Positions 44,155 through 55,669 are shown, numbered from the stretch's first letter. The stretch: 64,000 bases of DNA from Epiperipatus broadwayi (GCA_028023455.1 JAQFVV010012508.1:2661877-2725876), one strand, 5' to 3'. Numbers and translations: made by a program. Notes: generated by a model not told the origin, from the letters alone.

Positions 44155-44345
44155 ATAACAAACAATACATCTATTGTATAAAACAGAAATTTAAAAATGA
44201 CTTAAAAAACTTATTGCCAAGCTCTTTCAACTTGTTTGAGTCCTTATCAAAGCTGTATAAAAAACAGCCTTGAGTTGAAAGTGCTTGGCAATAGTCTTTT
44301 TTATATGCTTTTTAATTTTCTCTGTTTTATACAATAGACATATTG
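44155..44345. repeat. Foldback element with GC-rich centre
   Basis: TCTATTGTATAAAACAGAAA and ATTGCCAAGCTCTTTCAACT at the left are mirrored by AGTTGAAAGTGCTTGGCAAT and CTGTTTTATACAATAGA. No coding content. Confidence 0.65.
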
Positions 44346-44439
44346 TTATATTGTGATTTATTTTTTATAATAAAAAAAGTAGTAATTTGATTATTTTAAT
44401 ATATGAAATAATATTAACATATAAGTCAAAATTAACAAA

Positions 44440-44625
44440 TAAACAATGAGCATTGCCAATTGCTCAACAAGCTTTGTGATAAATGCTTAGCCAGAGAAAG
44501 CATTTAAAATATCTCTATCAGGAAACTCCCCTTCCCTAATCTCTGACCAATGGTTTCATGCCAAATGTTCATATCTTATAAGCTTAAAGAGATGGGGTCA
44601 TGTGATATATGACTCTATTTCTTAT
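44440..44625 (-). mobile_element. Family G repeat, reverse copy with half hammerhead
   Basis: Mirror of 29100-29320. On the minus strand GAAACC, ATT, GGTC gives a perfect three-pair stem III and a GTC triplet, followed by AGAGATTAGGG (stem I 3' strand). The CTGANGA half is lost. Confidence 0.6.
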
Positions 44626-45039
44626 TTTTTCTTGAAAATTAACAAATATTTCACAAACAAAAAATCTAAAAATTTATTCACCATACAGGTGCGAATTTAG
44701 ACAATGTAGTTAAAAGGTAAATAATGATAATAAAAAGAAATAAAACTGAAAAGAAAAATAAGCTTCTAAAAAATAAAGCGTGAAATATTAATTAAATTTA
44801 ATTTATATAAATAAATGTTTTAAACTTTAACCAAGAAAAGGTAATATAGTTTTTGTTATTATTATAATTTGCTGAGTATGCATTCAATTTTTCAATAATT
44901 TTTTATTAGTCTAACCACTTATTGAATAATATTTCTGTAGTCTAATTTTCACTACACCACTCTCACAGAAGGTAGGGACTGGTTACTATCCATTTTTAAC
45001 ACCTTGTGGAAGGGTGAATCAAAAACACATAACCAAAAA

Positions 45040-45320
45040 TCTATGAAAAAGATGTACGATCTCCAAGATGCACATTTTGTGCTAAACCAGCACTCATCTC
45101 TAATCTAATGAATGACTAATAAAAATTATTGATATACTTCCATCAAATGCTTTGTATTAAAGTTGTGGAGGGAGTAAATTTGAAACATCAATTAAACTGT
45201 AGTAATTAGTCATCTACATATACTGACAATGATGAAGATATGTATAAGAGATTGTAGTCTGGGTTGATTGATGAGTGCTGATTCAGTATGAAATGTCCAT
45301 TTTGGGAATCATATACCTTT
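45040..45320. mobile_element. Family B repeat, eroded inverted dimer
   Basis: The left minus part (45065-45110, TTTTGTGCTAAACCAGCACT) keeps hammerhead stem II. The right plus part (45235-45320) has AGTCTGGGTTGATTGATGAG, a GTGCTG/CAGTAT hairpin and GAAATG. Both cores are incomplete. Confidence 0.55.
45255..45315 (+). ncRNA. Degenerate hammerhead, family B
   Basis: TTGATGA replaces CTGATGA, stem II has mismatches, GAAA is retained. Probably inactive. Confidence 0.35.
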
Positions 45321-45339
45321 TTCACATGTCTTTCACAGA

Positions 45340-45435
45340 GGCAAAACTCTCCTTACAGCAGCACCACTCAATGCCTCTGTGAAAAACAGCTTGTGTAAGC
45401 ATAAAGAATGGTGATCATGTGATGTTTTTCCACAT
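45340..45435. mobile_element. Family A ends only (internal deletion)
   Basis: AAACTCTCCTTACAGCAGCACC joins directly to CAGCTTGTGTAAGCATAAAG and GATCATGTGATG. No hammerhead remains. Confidence 0.6.
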
Positions 45436-46194
45436 GCCTCCTCAAGGTGCTAAAGGCAGATAGAAACCAGTCCCTATCTTGTGTAAGAGTGGTGAAGTGA
45501 AAATTACACTACAGAAATGTTATTCATTAAATTAAATTGTATTAGAGCTAATCACAACTATAAAAATATAGTCTGTACATTTATAAGTTATATAGAGTAT
45601 TTGAAATATCTCAAGCATTTTGTTGTTGGAATTTATATTATATTTTTAAATTTAAACCATAATGATTAAAGTAATCTTAAATTATTTCATTCCTGACAAA
45701 AATGCCTCATAATGGACCAACGAAAAGAGTGGGTAATAATATAAATCTTAATGAATTCTTACATTCTTAAGACAATGTCACTTTTATTATAAAATGAAAT
45801 GTTATAAAATATATATTTTTCATTACACCTATATAGTTTTATTAAATCATAATATTTTAAATTCCACAAGACTTGTTATTGCACAAGTGATCAGATGTCC
45901 ACTATTTCAGACTGGCTTTAGCATACTGACAATTTAATTAGGTGGATCATCTTATATTAAAATAAAAAAAGAAAAAGGTAAGGTAATCAAACCTGATATT
46001 ATTTCCATCTAAGCTTATACCAATATCCAGACCTTAAATTGTGCCTTTCCATGTACCTTAATGTTTTGATAGTCATTTTGCTTATATAAATTTGCTCATA
46101 TATATAAATATCTTTGATATTTAAATACAAATATATTATCTATACTGAAGTTAATGTAATTAGAAGGGATTTCAACTAAGATTTTCAAGCTCCT

Positions 46195-46405
46195 TACAGT
46201 TATTCTCTCCATTTTATACAACCAACACAAACCACGTATATGTGAAAAAGATAAATGATATCCAATATACATATTTCGTGCTGAACCAGCACACAACAGT
46301 TGGTCCAGATCATCATCTCTCATACACATATATAATTAGTGCTCAGTTTATATTAAGATAGCAAATCTTCAAACTTTAATGGACAGGCTTCAGTCTTGAT
46401 TTTTG
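46195..46405 (-). mobile_element. Family B repeat, reverse copy
   Basis: Contains ATATGTGAAAAAGATAAATG, a hammerhead remnant (46257-46310), CATACACATATATAATTAGT, and AAACTTTAATGGACAGGCTT in family B order. The B-box end is degraded. Confidence 0.65.
46257..46310 (-). ncRNA. Degenerate hammerhead, family B
   Basis: Minus strand: ACCAA, CTGTTGT (two invariant bases lost), stem II GTGCTG/CAGCAC around GTT perfect, GAAATATG, TTGG. Stem conserved, core dead. Confidence 0.45.
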
Positions 46406-46477
46406 TCAAAAGGCTGATCTTTAATATGTAGTATTGATATGATTTACATACTGTATTTAATTTTTACAATTATATTT

Positions 46478-46614
46478 TAAGTAATATTTACTGAGGCTAT
46501 AACCTCGATAATATGCATATAAAATGCGATAGTAGGGACCTCTACAGGTGTTTTAACCACAAGCTTACGCTATACGCGTATTATCGAAGTTATAGCCTCA
46601 GTAAATATTACTTA
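46478..46614. repeat. 137-bp foldback element with long TIRs
   Basis: TAAGTAATATTTACTGAGGC and CTATAAC...TCGATAATA at the left are mirrored by TATTATCGAAGTTATAGCC and TCAGTAAATATTACTTA. Arms are about 37 bp, loop about 62 bp. The loop holds CpG-bearing AAATGCGATAGTAGGGACC and TACGCTATACGCG. Resembles a short MITE. No target duplication was confirmed. Confidence 0.75.
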
Positions 46615-47119
46615 CGTAATCAATGTGCGTTTAATAAATTTATAATTACAACTTTAAATTATATTTTAAATGAAATAAAAAAAAATAGGTTATAAGAAAA
46701 ATCCTACCCATCACATCATTTTTTTAAAACAGTGTTCATGTACAAAGAAAAATTAAGAGAGAAGATTGAATGGGTTTATTTAAACTATCGTTCTGATATT
46801 AAATGAAAATATTATATAATAGTAATATTTATTTTTTATTTTGAGATTCTGTTTTGAAAGTTTTTTGATTAACTTTAAGAATTGAATGTTGTTATTTTTT
46901 TGAATCTATCCAAAACTAGAATTTGTAAATAATTTAAGTAAAATTTAAATGCCAAGGTAATCATTTGTTTTGGGCTGAAATTAGAGAAAGAAAATCGAGA
47001 AAACAAATGGCAAATTAGATTTGTAGTTTCCACGAAGCATTTATGTATTAAAAATTCATATCTAAATAATGAATAATTTCAAACATATTTTTATTATTTG
47101 TCTGAAGGATTGTGATGAA

Positions 47120-47375
47120 CAGGTAAAACTCTCCATACAGTAGTCCCTCAGTGCAAGCCAGAGTAATCAATAGATGCCAGAAAGTTTGTGCATAAAATCC
47201 CTATCTAGTGCCTACTCATCCAATTTCCCCAGACCAGTTTCTAGCTTGTGGCTTTCATCAGTGAGGAGCCTTGGATCTGATTATTCTGACTTTCACTGTG
47301 TGGCACTACTGTATGGATAGTTTTGCCTGTTTTAATAACAGTTATGAGCAAGCATAAAAAAGATGATCATGTGAA
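47120..47375. mobile_element. Family A repeat with minus-strand hammerhead
   Basis: The left arm is complete (AAACTCTCCATACAGTAGTC to TTGGATCTGATT). The right arm is cut to its outer end (TGTGTGGCACTACTGTATGG to GATCATGTGAAG). Confidence 0.8.
47218..47276 (-). ncRNA. Type I hammerhead ribozyme, family A, intact core
   Basis: Minus strand: ATCCAA, GGC, TCCTCA, CTGATGA, stem II AGC/GCT around CACAA, GAAAC, loop TG, GTC, TGGGGA, AA, TTGGAT. All invariant bases are present. Both stem I helices pair over six bases. Confidence 0.75.
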
Positions 47376-47424
47376 GGATTGTGATGATGGTATTTTTGAT
47401 GTGAGAATATGTTGGACTTGTTGT

Positions 47425-48075
47425 TTTATATTGGACAATTTCCATCATCTAATATGACTATTGAATGTCTTTAGAAAAAGTTAACTTTATTTAAACATTC
47501 CAAATACATTCAACTGTTAGTAATAGCACATCAAGCAGGTTAGTATATGCACAATGTTGTGAGAGGTATATTTTTCTAAAGACATTTAATACTCATATTA
47601 GATGATGGAAATAGTCCAATATAAAAATACAACTATCACAAACTGTCATGAAAACAATATGTTGGACTGTTTCGATTGTCTATCATTAAATGTTGAACTT
47701 CTAAAAAATTTTAAACTTTACAAATACAAACACTGTTAGTAGTAACACACAAATAGACAACACAAGTTAGGAGATTACCTTCCGCTCTTCTTCAACTGTT
47801 GCTGGCCTGACCAGTGACAATATTAGCATAGGAGCCAAATATACACTGTAGATTTTTGAATATCAAAATTTAAGACTAGACTCTAACCAAGTGACTATTC
47901 TGTCAAAAACAACAATCAGTAGACATTTCATACACTTATTTATGAGTTGTGTTGTCTATTTGTGTTGTCTATTTGTGTGTTATTATTAACAGTTGTTTGT
48001 ATTTGAAAAGTGTAAATAAAAATTTGAAAATTTCTTGATGATAGATGATGGAAATAATCCAACATATTATTGCAT
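47425..48075. repeat. Two family D copies
   Basis: 47425-47650 is an inverted dimer with the tRNA-like part deleted (ATATTGGACAATTTCCATCA mirrored by GATGGAAATAGTCCAATAT). 47650-48075 is a longer copy with TCTTCTTCAACTGTTGCTGG (core region in minus orientation) and TTGTTTGTATTTGAAAAGTG, as at the PLE ends near 22.0 and 25.8 kb. Confidence 0.65.
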
Positions 48076-48244
48076 ACTTCTAGTATATTTGTAAAATGTC
48101 TTAATTTAAATATAAACTTTTGGCACACAAGTCAATAACAATATCAAAGACTTATGAAAAGTTTTCTGTAAAAACATTTAATTCATATAATTTAAGTTTG
48201 CAATATAACTATTATTAATTTTCTTATTTTCTGAGCAAATATAA

Positions 48245-48367
48245 TAATGGGTAATTAATGGATATACTCACATGAATATAATATATTAATTTTATTGAAA
48301 GCATGCTAGGCAGTAATAAAGTAAAAAAAAACTACATTTTCTGTGAGTATATTCATTAATTACCAGT
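48245..48367. repeat. Short inverted repeat (MITE-like)
   Basis: GGTAATTAATGGATATACTC at the left is mirrored by GAGTATATTCATTAATTACC, with about 75 bp between. No coding content. Confidence 0.6.
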
Positions 48368-48611
48368 TATTAAGTTTGCAATATGTAAATATGTCAGGTA
48401 TTGAAACCCTTAGTTAACCCAATAGAATCAATAGTTGTTGGATAATAAAATAATCCTCAAAATTTCCTACAGCATATTATTTCCATAACAACTAAAAAGA
48501 AACTGTGTTTTTCTTTCATTGTTTATTAATTTAGTTATATAGATTAGTGTAGGTCTTAATTAACAAGGGTTTCTCAAATCATCGCTTTATAAATGCAATT
48601 TATCCACTCTA

Positions 48612-48703
48612 CTTTTTTTTAAGTGTCATAGCATCAGCCGGGACGTGAACCCGCAACCCGGGCAACTGCCTGCAAGTGCAAGGCAGTCACGCTGACCTCT
48701 CTA
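48612..48703 (-). mobile_element. SINE family C, reverse copy
   Basis: Minus strand: AGAGGTCAGCGTGACTGCC (A-box and anticodon-arm area), GGGTTCACGTCCCGGCTGAT (B-box/T arm), GCTATGACACTT and an A run (48613-48621 as T). Insertion lies directly next to a family E copy. Confidence 0.75.
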
Positions 48704-48704
48704 C

Positions 48705-48980
48705 TTTGAACATGTTTTAGCAAAAACCTTTTATTGTACAAATATGCATATACAATCTTACATTTTGACTGTCTTGCAGTTTTCTTCAGAGCCATATTTA
48801 TTTTAAATTTTTTTAAAGTGACTCTGAAGAAGACTGCAGGACAGTTGAAATATAAGAATGTGTATGCATATATGTACAATAAAAAGTTTTTTGCTAAAAA
48901 GTGTTCAAAGTAGAATGGATAAATTACATTTATATAAGATATTACAGCAAAATAAAGGAAGTGGTGAATTTGGTAATATA
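48705..48980. repeat. Family E inverted repeat
   Basis: TTTTAGCAAAAACCTTTTAT, GTCTTGCAGTTTTCTTCAGA at the left are mirrored by CTCTGAAGAAGACTGCAGGA, CAGTTGAAATAT and TTTGCTAAAAAGTG. It carries a plus core CTGAAGA, hairpin GACTG/CAGTT, GAAATA. Confidence 0.65.
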
Positions 48981-49069
48981 TCATCACTTTATATTAACTG
49001 TAACAAAAAAATATGTGTTTGTGTACAACACAAATTCTTACTGCAATCATGTAAAAATGTATAGTTATT

Positions 49070-49800
49070 AAATTGGGGATATGAAGCTCAAGAAAAATAA
49101 TAGAATTTAAAAAAAGAAAACATTTTATAGTGAACTCGACATGGTTTTCGTGAAAGACAGATCTCATATATAATAACCATTTTAAAAATACTCTAATGAA
49201 GACAAAATTTATTTATTTTATTGCGAATATGAGTATAATGGTAGAATATAATAGAGAACTGCATTAGGCAATGTGTTGAAGTCTTTCACACACACACGCG
49301 CGCGCACACACACAAATTATTGCATAAGTTAAAAACAGCATTTCAAGATGTTAAATAAATAGACTAAAGTAACAATATGTGATATATATATGAACATAGT
49401 TTTGGTTTTACTGTGTGTAATGTATAGGTAATAGTCAATCTAAACTTTTTAGTCTTTATTTCTCCACCTGAATTTGAATTTAGGATAGCCAACTTTATCA
49501 GTAGTTGCTAATTATATATATATTTCATTGTTATTAAATTAAAGAAGAAATGATTAATCATGATATATATATATAGGAATGGTAAATGGGGTTTAGATTG
49601 TTGAAAAATATATAAACAAAACAAATATCAGAATTAATGCAATTCATTTTGAGAAATCAGTTTTACCAATCTCTGTAACTTCTATACTATTTATACTAAC
49701 CAGTTATTACTCCCCAAAAATCTCAATGCCACTTCTTAACTGGTCTATTGTCTTAACAATTTGGAGTGTATGTGAGAAAGAAATTGATATATATATACAT
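49070..49800. other. AT-rich intronic DNA with a CA/CG microsatellite
   Basis: Nothing coding was recognised. A CA run interrupted by CGCGCG lies at about 49290-49313. Confidence 0.45.
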
Positions 49801-49841
49801 GAATATATCAAACATTGAATTATGCATACCTATATCTTAAA

Positions 49842-49851
49842 ATCATCATCA

Positions 49852-49884
<33 letters not shown>

Positions 49885-50040
49885 CCATAGTAGCTGTAGT
49901 AGATGCAATAGCAGTAGCCATAACAGTAGCTGAAGCAGTAGCACTAGTAGCAGCAGTAGCAGTAGAAGCAGCAGTAGCAGTAGTAGTAGTGGCAGTAGTA
50001 GTACTACTAGTAGTAGTAATAATAGTAGCAGTAGCAGTTT
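49842..50040. repeat. Imperfect GTA/GCA trinucleotide array
   Basis: About 190 bp of AGT/AGC triplets (TAGTAG, GCAGTAGC). It creates an apparent Val/Ala-rich open frame of 75 codons, which I attribute to the simple repeat and not to a gene. Confidence 0.85.
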
Positions 50041-50399
50041 AATTTATTAAACATAATCTTGTGATAAAAAAATCATGCATGGAGCTTAACAAAAATATAC
50101 ATGTGCAAATAAAATATAAAACATTAATACAGTATAAAACAATTAAATAGAAATAAAAAGTTTTTCATTATCATTAATTATAATCCAATCCATAATGAAT
50201 TTTATCAAAGTTTTTCTTGATAGGTCATTAACATTAAATCCAAAGTTCCTTATAAAAATATTATAAAATTTTGGACCAAGATATCATTTTTGATATCTAC
50301 AATGGGTTTTAAATTATATTGGTTCAAATAATAAATCAAAATCACTAGATCTAGTTACCATTATTGATGAAGAATCATTTTTATTAATTCCATTGTATT

Positions 50400-50550
50400 A
50401 AAACCGGCAAAACTCTCCATCCAGTAGTGCCACTCAGTGCCAACCAGAGTAATCAATGGATGCCAGAAAGGTATGGAGAGTTTTGCCTGTTTTAATAACA
50501 GTTATGTGCTAGCATAAGAAATGATGATCATGTGATGTTTAGTGGATTAA
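50400..50550. mobile_element. Family A ends only (internal deletion)
   Basis: GGCAAAACTCTCCATCCAGT to ATCAATGGATGCCAGAAAG joins directly to GTATGGAGAGTTTTGCCTGT, AACAGTTATGTGCTAGCATA and GATCATGTGATGTTTAG. The hammerhead-containing middle is gone. Confidence 0.75.
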
Positions 50551-50708
50551 TTCCCTTGTATTTAACATAATAAGAAAAAGTAAAAGCACAAGATTTTTTG
50601 TTACGCAATTTGCAAAAAGAAATTTTTTATTTAAAGCAGCAAAAATTAAAAAATAATATTGAAATTGTTGGTATATTGCAGGAAATATAGCTAAAAAATT
50701 AGAATTGT

Positions 50709-50826
50709 TGTCAAGCATTGGTAGCCGAGAGGTCAGTGCAGTCGCCTTGCAAGCCAGCAGTTGCTTGCAGATGTTTGTCGCGGGTTCAGTTCCTGGCCGA
50801 TGCTTTCACATATGGAAAAAAAAATA
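50709..50826 (+). mobile_element. SINE family C, longer variant
   Basis: GTCAAGCATTGGTAGCCGAG start, a duplicated CAGCAGTTGCTTGCAG segment in the anticodon/variable region, GGGTTCAGTTCCTGG T arm, CCGATGCTTTCACATATGG and an A run. The internal duplication makes it about 20 bp longer than the other copies. Confidence 0.75.
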
Positions 50827-50839
50827 GAATTGTCATATA

Positions 50840-53045
50840 TTAATTCTATTTATTGATTAAAATATGGAGGTAGTTTTAGGCCTGTAATAAAAGTTAATTT
50901 TGTTAATAAAATGATGAGATTTATTCTTGTCCGAAGGTAAAAGAATTGAATTATATCTACCTGATGTTTTACCTATTGCTACAATTGATAAGCATATATA
51001 TTTAAATGAAGATTTGTTGCCTGAAAATAGGAAATTATTTTGAAAAGTTTGTACAATGGCTAAAGAAAATAAGTATAGATTTGTTTGGATTAAAGATGGG
51101 ACAATTTGGTTGAGGAAAGATACAGGGGATAGGGCTATTAGGATTAGTTCTGAATCTGATTTGTCTAATTTATGACATGGGCTATTTTTTTTTTAAAATT
51201 TTAACAGGAGAAGATAATTTGGCTATTGATAATTTTAAGATTTTTCATATAACTATTCATAGTGTGAGGAAATACTTTGATAAGTTGTTAATTCTTTTAC
51301 ATTCACTTAATTATTCATTTGATATTATAATTTTGTCTGAGATCTAGATTAAGGAAAGTGAAAAAGGATTGTATGAATTAGAAGGATATACATCAATTAT
51401 TAAATCTAGAATTAATAACTGGTCAGGTGGAATTTTTGTTTAGTATATTGTTTTAAACTTCATTTTAGGTTCAGACAAATTTATACTTGTTGCTCTGTAT
51501 ACAGCTGAAAGATTTTGTGATGAACTTGGTGATTTACTTACTAGATTAAATAATAAATTCATTATTCTTATTGGTGATTTGAACGTAGATATTTTCTGGT
51601 GAGATTACTTTTGCTGCTCAACATTATTTGAATATGCTTTTTGTTTTTGGATTTATTAAATGTTTATTTCATCCTACATGTGTTACATCTTCAGCATCTT
51701 CACTTACTGATCACATCTTTGCTAGATGTCCTGAAAATATTCTTTTGAAAACATCTTTTTTGAATTGGTGTCTTACACACTACAGAGGAATTGTCAGTTT
51801 TAAAAAGAATTTTTCTCATAGAAAAAATATTTTAAACTTTTATCTCATGATACTAAATATGAATGGAATCTAATCTTTGAGATGAATAATGTAAATTGTG
51901 TATTTTCATTCTTTGTTGAAAAGATGAAAGAGTTTATAGATTATTGTTCTTTTACAAAATATATAAAGAAGAAAGATTTGAAGAGAAATGATTAAATTAC
52001 AAATGAGTTAATATCAAAAGTTAATAGAAAGAAGAAATTATACAAGTTTTTGAAAAGGTTTCCTTCTAATGAAGAATTTAAAAATCAGCTAAAGGTTCTT
52101 GATAAAGAAAGTCATAGTTAAAGCAAAATTGTTTTTTTATTCTAGTCATATTAATTCTTTAAAATCAACTAAATTAAGAAACTTTTGGACTGTTGTTAAA
52201 AAAATTATTTTTAGAGAAGGATTTTCATAAATTTGTGGAATAAAGATTAATGAAATATCTATTGATGTTTTTAATAATTCAAAACTGATCATTTCAATCA
52301 ACATTTTGTACATAATGTGAAATTATTAATAAATAGTTTTGCAAATAATCACAGATCTCATATTTTTGAATATGAGAAATCTACCATGAATTCTTTTGTT
52401 TTTAAAGAGATTGAAGGATTTGAAATTTTAGATTCTCTTTATAAATGAGATATAAGAAATGTGTTGGTTTGGATGGTATTTCTATAAAAATATTAATTGA
52501 AAATATTTCCATTCTTTTATCAATTTTATCTTTTTTATTTAATTTTTCTATTGATTCAGGTGTATTTCCATATTGTTTGAAATCTTCTGTCGTTACACCT
52601 ATTTTTAAGAGTGGAGATAGGGAATGTTTGAAAAATTACAGGCCAGTTTCTATTTTATCAACGTTATCTCAAATTTGGGAAATATATATAAAGAACAGAA
52701 TTGTTTTTTTTTTTTCAAAAATATAATTTATTTTCAAATAATCAATTTGGGTTTTTTGCCAGGAAGCTCTACAGAACTGGCTTTATCTGAACATGTTTCA
52801 GTTATCACTGCCTCTTTAGAAAAATGTTACAAAACTATAGGCGTTCATTTAGATTTGCAGAAAGCATTTGACTGTATTTCACATGATATATTAATAATTA
52901 AATTGTACTATTGTAGCATAAGATGTACTATGCTTGATTGGTTTAAATCTTATTTAAGTAATAGAAACCAATTTGTTAAAATTAATGGTTTTTTGAGTGA
53001 TTCTGAAATAATCAGATATGGAATCCCTCTTCCAATATGGTAATT
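50840..53045 (+). mobile_element. Non-LTR retrotransposon relic (ORF1 end, endonuclease, RT)
   Basis: A decayed LINE with its parts in canonical order. The end of ORF1 near 51040-51170 reads AKENKYRFVWIKDGTIWLRK and AIRISSESDLSNL. An endonuclease-like region follows near 51190-51830: RLNNKFIILIGDLNVDIFW holds the GD.N.D motif of APE nucleases, and SASSLTDHIFARC resembles the ..S..DHIF box. The RT comes last (52445-53043). It is most like CR1/Jockey-type elements. The 3' end is cut after RT domain 4-5, and stops and frameshifts make it non-functional. SINE C sits at its 5' edge. Confidence 0.7.
52445..53043 (+). pseudogene. Non-LTR reverse transcriptase, N-terminal half
   Basis: Two overlapping open pieces. 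52445-52726: KKCVGLDGISIKIL, VVTPIFKSGDRECLKNYRPV, SILSTLSQIWE, i.e. RT motifs 1 and 2. 52624-53043: GFLPGSSTELALSEH, VHLDLQKAFDCISHDIL with the first catalytic Asp, LDWFKSYLSNRNQFVKINGF and GIPLP. The second catalytic block (YADD) is absent because the element ends. A frameshift separates the two pieces. Confidence 0.75.
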
Positions 53046-54075
53046 AAATAAATATTAATTTGGAAAACATAAGAATGTAGTTATATATTTTCCATGGCTC
53101 TACATGATTTAGCTTAAATATTATTGAGGTTCTGTTCACCATTCTTGAATAACAAATGAGATTGATATCTTCAATTAATATATATAAATGAACACACAAA
53201 ACTTCTTTTTTAAAACTTCGATTTTTATATATTGAAAGTTATGAACCATTTTTGAAAAGAAAACTGTGTAGATGATATTTTAAATTCGTTGATCTTCAAT
53301 TAATATATATATAAGAATTTTAAAATAATTTTTGAAAATAGATTAATATTCCTTATATATTGTTATAGATGAATATTTTTTTTGTGTAAATTTCATCCTA
53401 AGTAGAATACACGCGGTAGTTAATACAAATGATTACTTTATATCAACGATCCAATCCTGTGCCTACGGTAACCATGATTCCTATGGATTATTACATGTGT
53501 CCACCATGACGTGACACAATCAAAATGTTTTAATAACTTTAATAATAATATTTAGTATAAAAATTTCAAATTATTTAGAATGCTTGTTTGTATATTCTGC
53601 TTTATTGTAACTGCTCTCTTAAAAGAAAAATTTCCTTGAAAAACCAAATAATAGTCCACCCTACGACATGTGCTTTTAAATGTACTCCATAACAGAACGA
53701 TTGGGGAGCACCACCTTACGTTATAGTAACAAAGGGATCATAAATGTTCCCATTACTTTATCCAACCTTTGTATTTTATTCCGAAACTTATCTAAAAAGA
53801 TATATATATTTAAAGTTACCTATGTAAACGCATGTAAGTTTATATGTATATTTAAAAACAAATATCTATGATTGTTTATATTTTTTTATTAAAACAAATA
53901 AAACATAATTCTTTAAAGAATCTATTGAATATTTTATTATCTAATAAATTATTTTTAAACCCCCTCATTTATAGACAGATCAATATTTCAATTTAACTTT
54001 TCTAAAAGCAAAGTCACTACTTTTTTAAAAATTATATTGTTTTATTAAGTCACACAAAATATGGTAGGTAAATAA
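53046..54075. other. Mostly unique DNA upstream of exon 2
   Basis: No repeat family was recognised. CpG is somewhat more frequent (CACGCGG, CAACGATCC, TACGGTAACC), as in other non-repeat parts. A 63-codon open stretch at 53680-53871 lacks supporting splice sites. Confidence 0.35.
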
Positions 54076-54079
54076 ATAA

Positions 54080-54250
54080 CATTTACGTCATTCCATTTCA
54101 AAGCTAAGTCTTTACGTCAGTAAAGACGTAATCCCTTACAATACGAATAAAAAGTATTCTTTAAAGAATTATGGGGGAAAACGTCATCATTTCCGATGAA
54201 CATTCGAGTAAATTCGGAGAAGATGATGTCATGAGCTATTTTTAATTACT
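54080..54250 (+). promoter_or_regulatory. Cluster of CRE/ATF-like motifs upstream of exon 2
   Basis: TTACGTCA occurs at about 54085 and 54112, AGACGTAA at about 54122, AACGTCATCA at about 54180 and GATGTCATG at about 54226, all within 150 bp. A MEF2-like CTATTTTTAA follows at about 54237. The cluster ends 110 bp before exon 2, which could mark an intronic enhancer or alternative promoter. Motif-based inference only. Confidence 0.3.
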
Positions 54251-54355
54251 GATCTCATACATAACTGCTTTATATTTCTAACGAGGGCTTTCCCGCTCAC
54301 TGATGACTCATCTATTGCTTGAAAAATTTTAACACTTTCTATTATGGTATTTTAG

Positions 54356-54573
54356 GAGAATCGTTTTACAAAATACAAAGGTACCTGCCTTACAACTACC
54401 GATCCTATAACACGGCGAAGGCAATTCAAGGATATAATCCTTCTGGGGCATATTTTGAAAGCATGTACCAACAGCGTCCGAATAACGTCGCTCAATCTCA
54501 GGCAGATACGAGGTTAACGGTGGCTGATATTTTATCGTCCATGGCTAACGGAGAAGCCGTCACTCCAACCACA
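54356..54573 (+). CDS. Central coding exon of an unrecognised 127-residue protein
   Basis: The acceptor is a T-rich stretch ending ATTTTAG, the donor ACA followed by GTAAGTC. The 218-bp exon is open and distinctly less AT-rich than its flanks. It continues the codon from 5742 (Gly) and encodes 72 further residues: ESFYKIQRYLPYNYRSYNTA, then KAIQGYNPSGAYFESMYQQR, PNNVAQSQADTRLTVADIL and SSMANGEAVTPTT. The first half is rich in Tyr, Asn and Gln. No signal peptide or transmembrane segment is visible. It ends in phase 0. I do not recognise the family. Splice signals, composition and the matching phases on both sides make a real exon likely. Confidence 0.65.
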
Positions 54574-54659
54574 GTAAGTCATTTTATCATGTTTTGAATA
54601 CTTGATTGAATTAATAATAATTTTATTAGATAAGTTTTTATTCTTCTTTTTTTTTTTTT

Positions 54660-55660
54660 TAAAAAAAATAGAAATTGTTTTTACACACATTCGTAAACAT
54701 TCAAATCGTCTTGTAAAAAGATTTAACAAGTCTCACCACAACAATCGTAAAAGTAATTTTATGTTAAAATATTTCTGTTAAGTCTTAATATGTAGCTTAA
54801 GTGAGGAGCTTTTAATGTAGGTCATGTAAACATTAACGGAATAGGTAGAATATTTAGGTAAGTGATGTAGGCGTGTTTCTTATAAGTTTGTTTTTAATTT
54901 GTAACACCTTCCTTTGCCTGTTTTGTAGACAAAACAATACCACATTTTTACGTTACAATTTATATACCAAAATAAGATAAAAACAATAAATTATGTACTC
55001 TATATTAAAATAAGGGATAGAGAAAAGTAGTGTTGATAAATGTTTACAAAACAAAAACATATGTAGGTTAGATAATTTTAATTAGAAGGTAACTGAAAAA
55101 GAAAAACCGTAAAATCATTTCCAAACAATATTTGGTTTATTTGGTCAATAAGGTCTTCCTTACTGTGCTTTTATTGAGGGATCCCCTTTGCCTGTAGTAG
55201 ACAGTTTAAAATCCCCTTTGCCTGTAGTAGACAGTTTAAAATTGGTTTAGTTTTTTATAGACCATTAAGTTAATGAGCCTATAGATATTTGGTATACTTT
55301 ATAACATTGTTGAAATAATTCACTACTGGAATCTCAATAATAATTTTGAATTAGAATATTTAATCTTAATTTAATATGACTTAGACATAAAAAAAAAAAA
55401 AAACCTTTGTAATCCAGAAAAAGAAATGGATTTTAAACAATTTTTAATATCACAATTTTGTTTTTTAAATTGTACAAATCCATCAGAACTCTAAAGAAAG
55501 TTCTGCAATAGATATTACTGTCTCACATTAAGACTTGTAAAATTGTCTAAGATTGTAATGTTATGGTAGAGTTATTTTATTCAGGAGTCCAAGCCTCCCA
55601 GGTGGTACAATTTAAGAGGCAATAGATTTATAAGAATATAAAAAAATTATTTCAGTATTT
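54660..55660. other. Intronic DNA, one short direct repeat
   Basis: TCCCCTTTGCCTGTAGTAGA with CAGTTTAAAAT is directly duplicated at about 55191 and 55215. Nothing else was recognised. Confidence 0.45.
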
Positions 55661-55669
55661 AATATTATA

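Larger units (their letters stand above)
5743..54355 (+). other. Putative giant intron 1, transposon-filled
   Basis: If exons 1 and 2 belong together, this 48.6-kb interval is a single intron with a GTAAGC donor and an ATTTTAG acceptor. All recognisable content is repeats: families A to G, PLE, LINE and hAT pieces. It contains no convincing competing coding exon. The intron model is an inference. Confidence 0.35.

Noticed and set aside
44155-44345. Hammerhead in the TTTGATAAGGACTC...GAAAGAGC foldback
   Set aside because: The CTGANGA box is absent and neither stem II nor stem I can be fitted. Treated as a simple foldback element.
49815-50042. Val/Ala-rich 75-codon open frame
   Set aside because: Produced by an imperfect GTA/GCA trinucleotide array. 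No start context, splice site or non-repeat sequence supports a gene.
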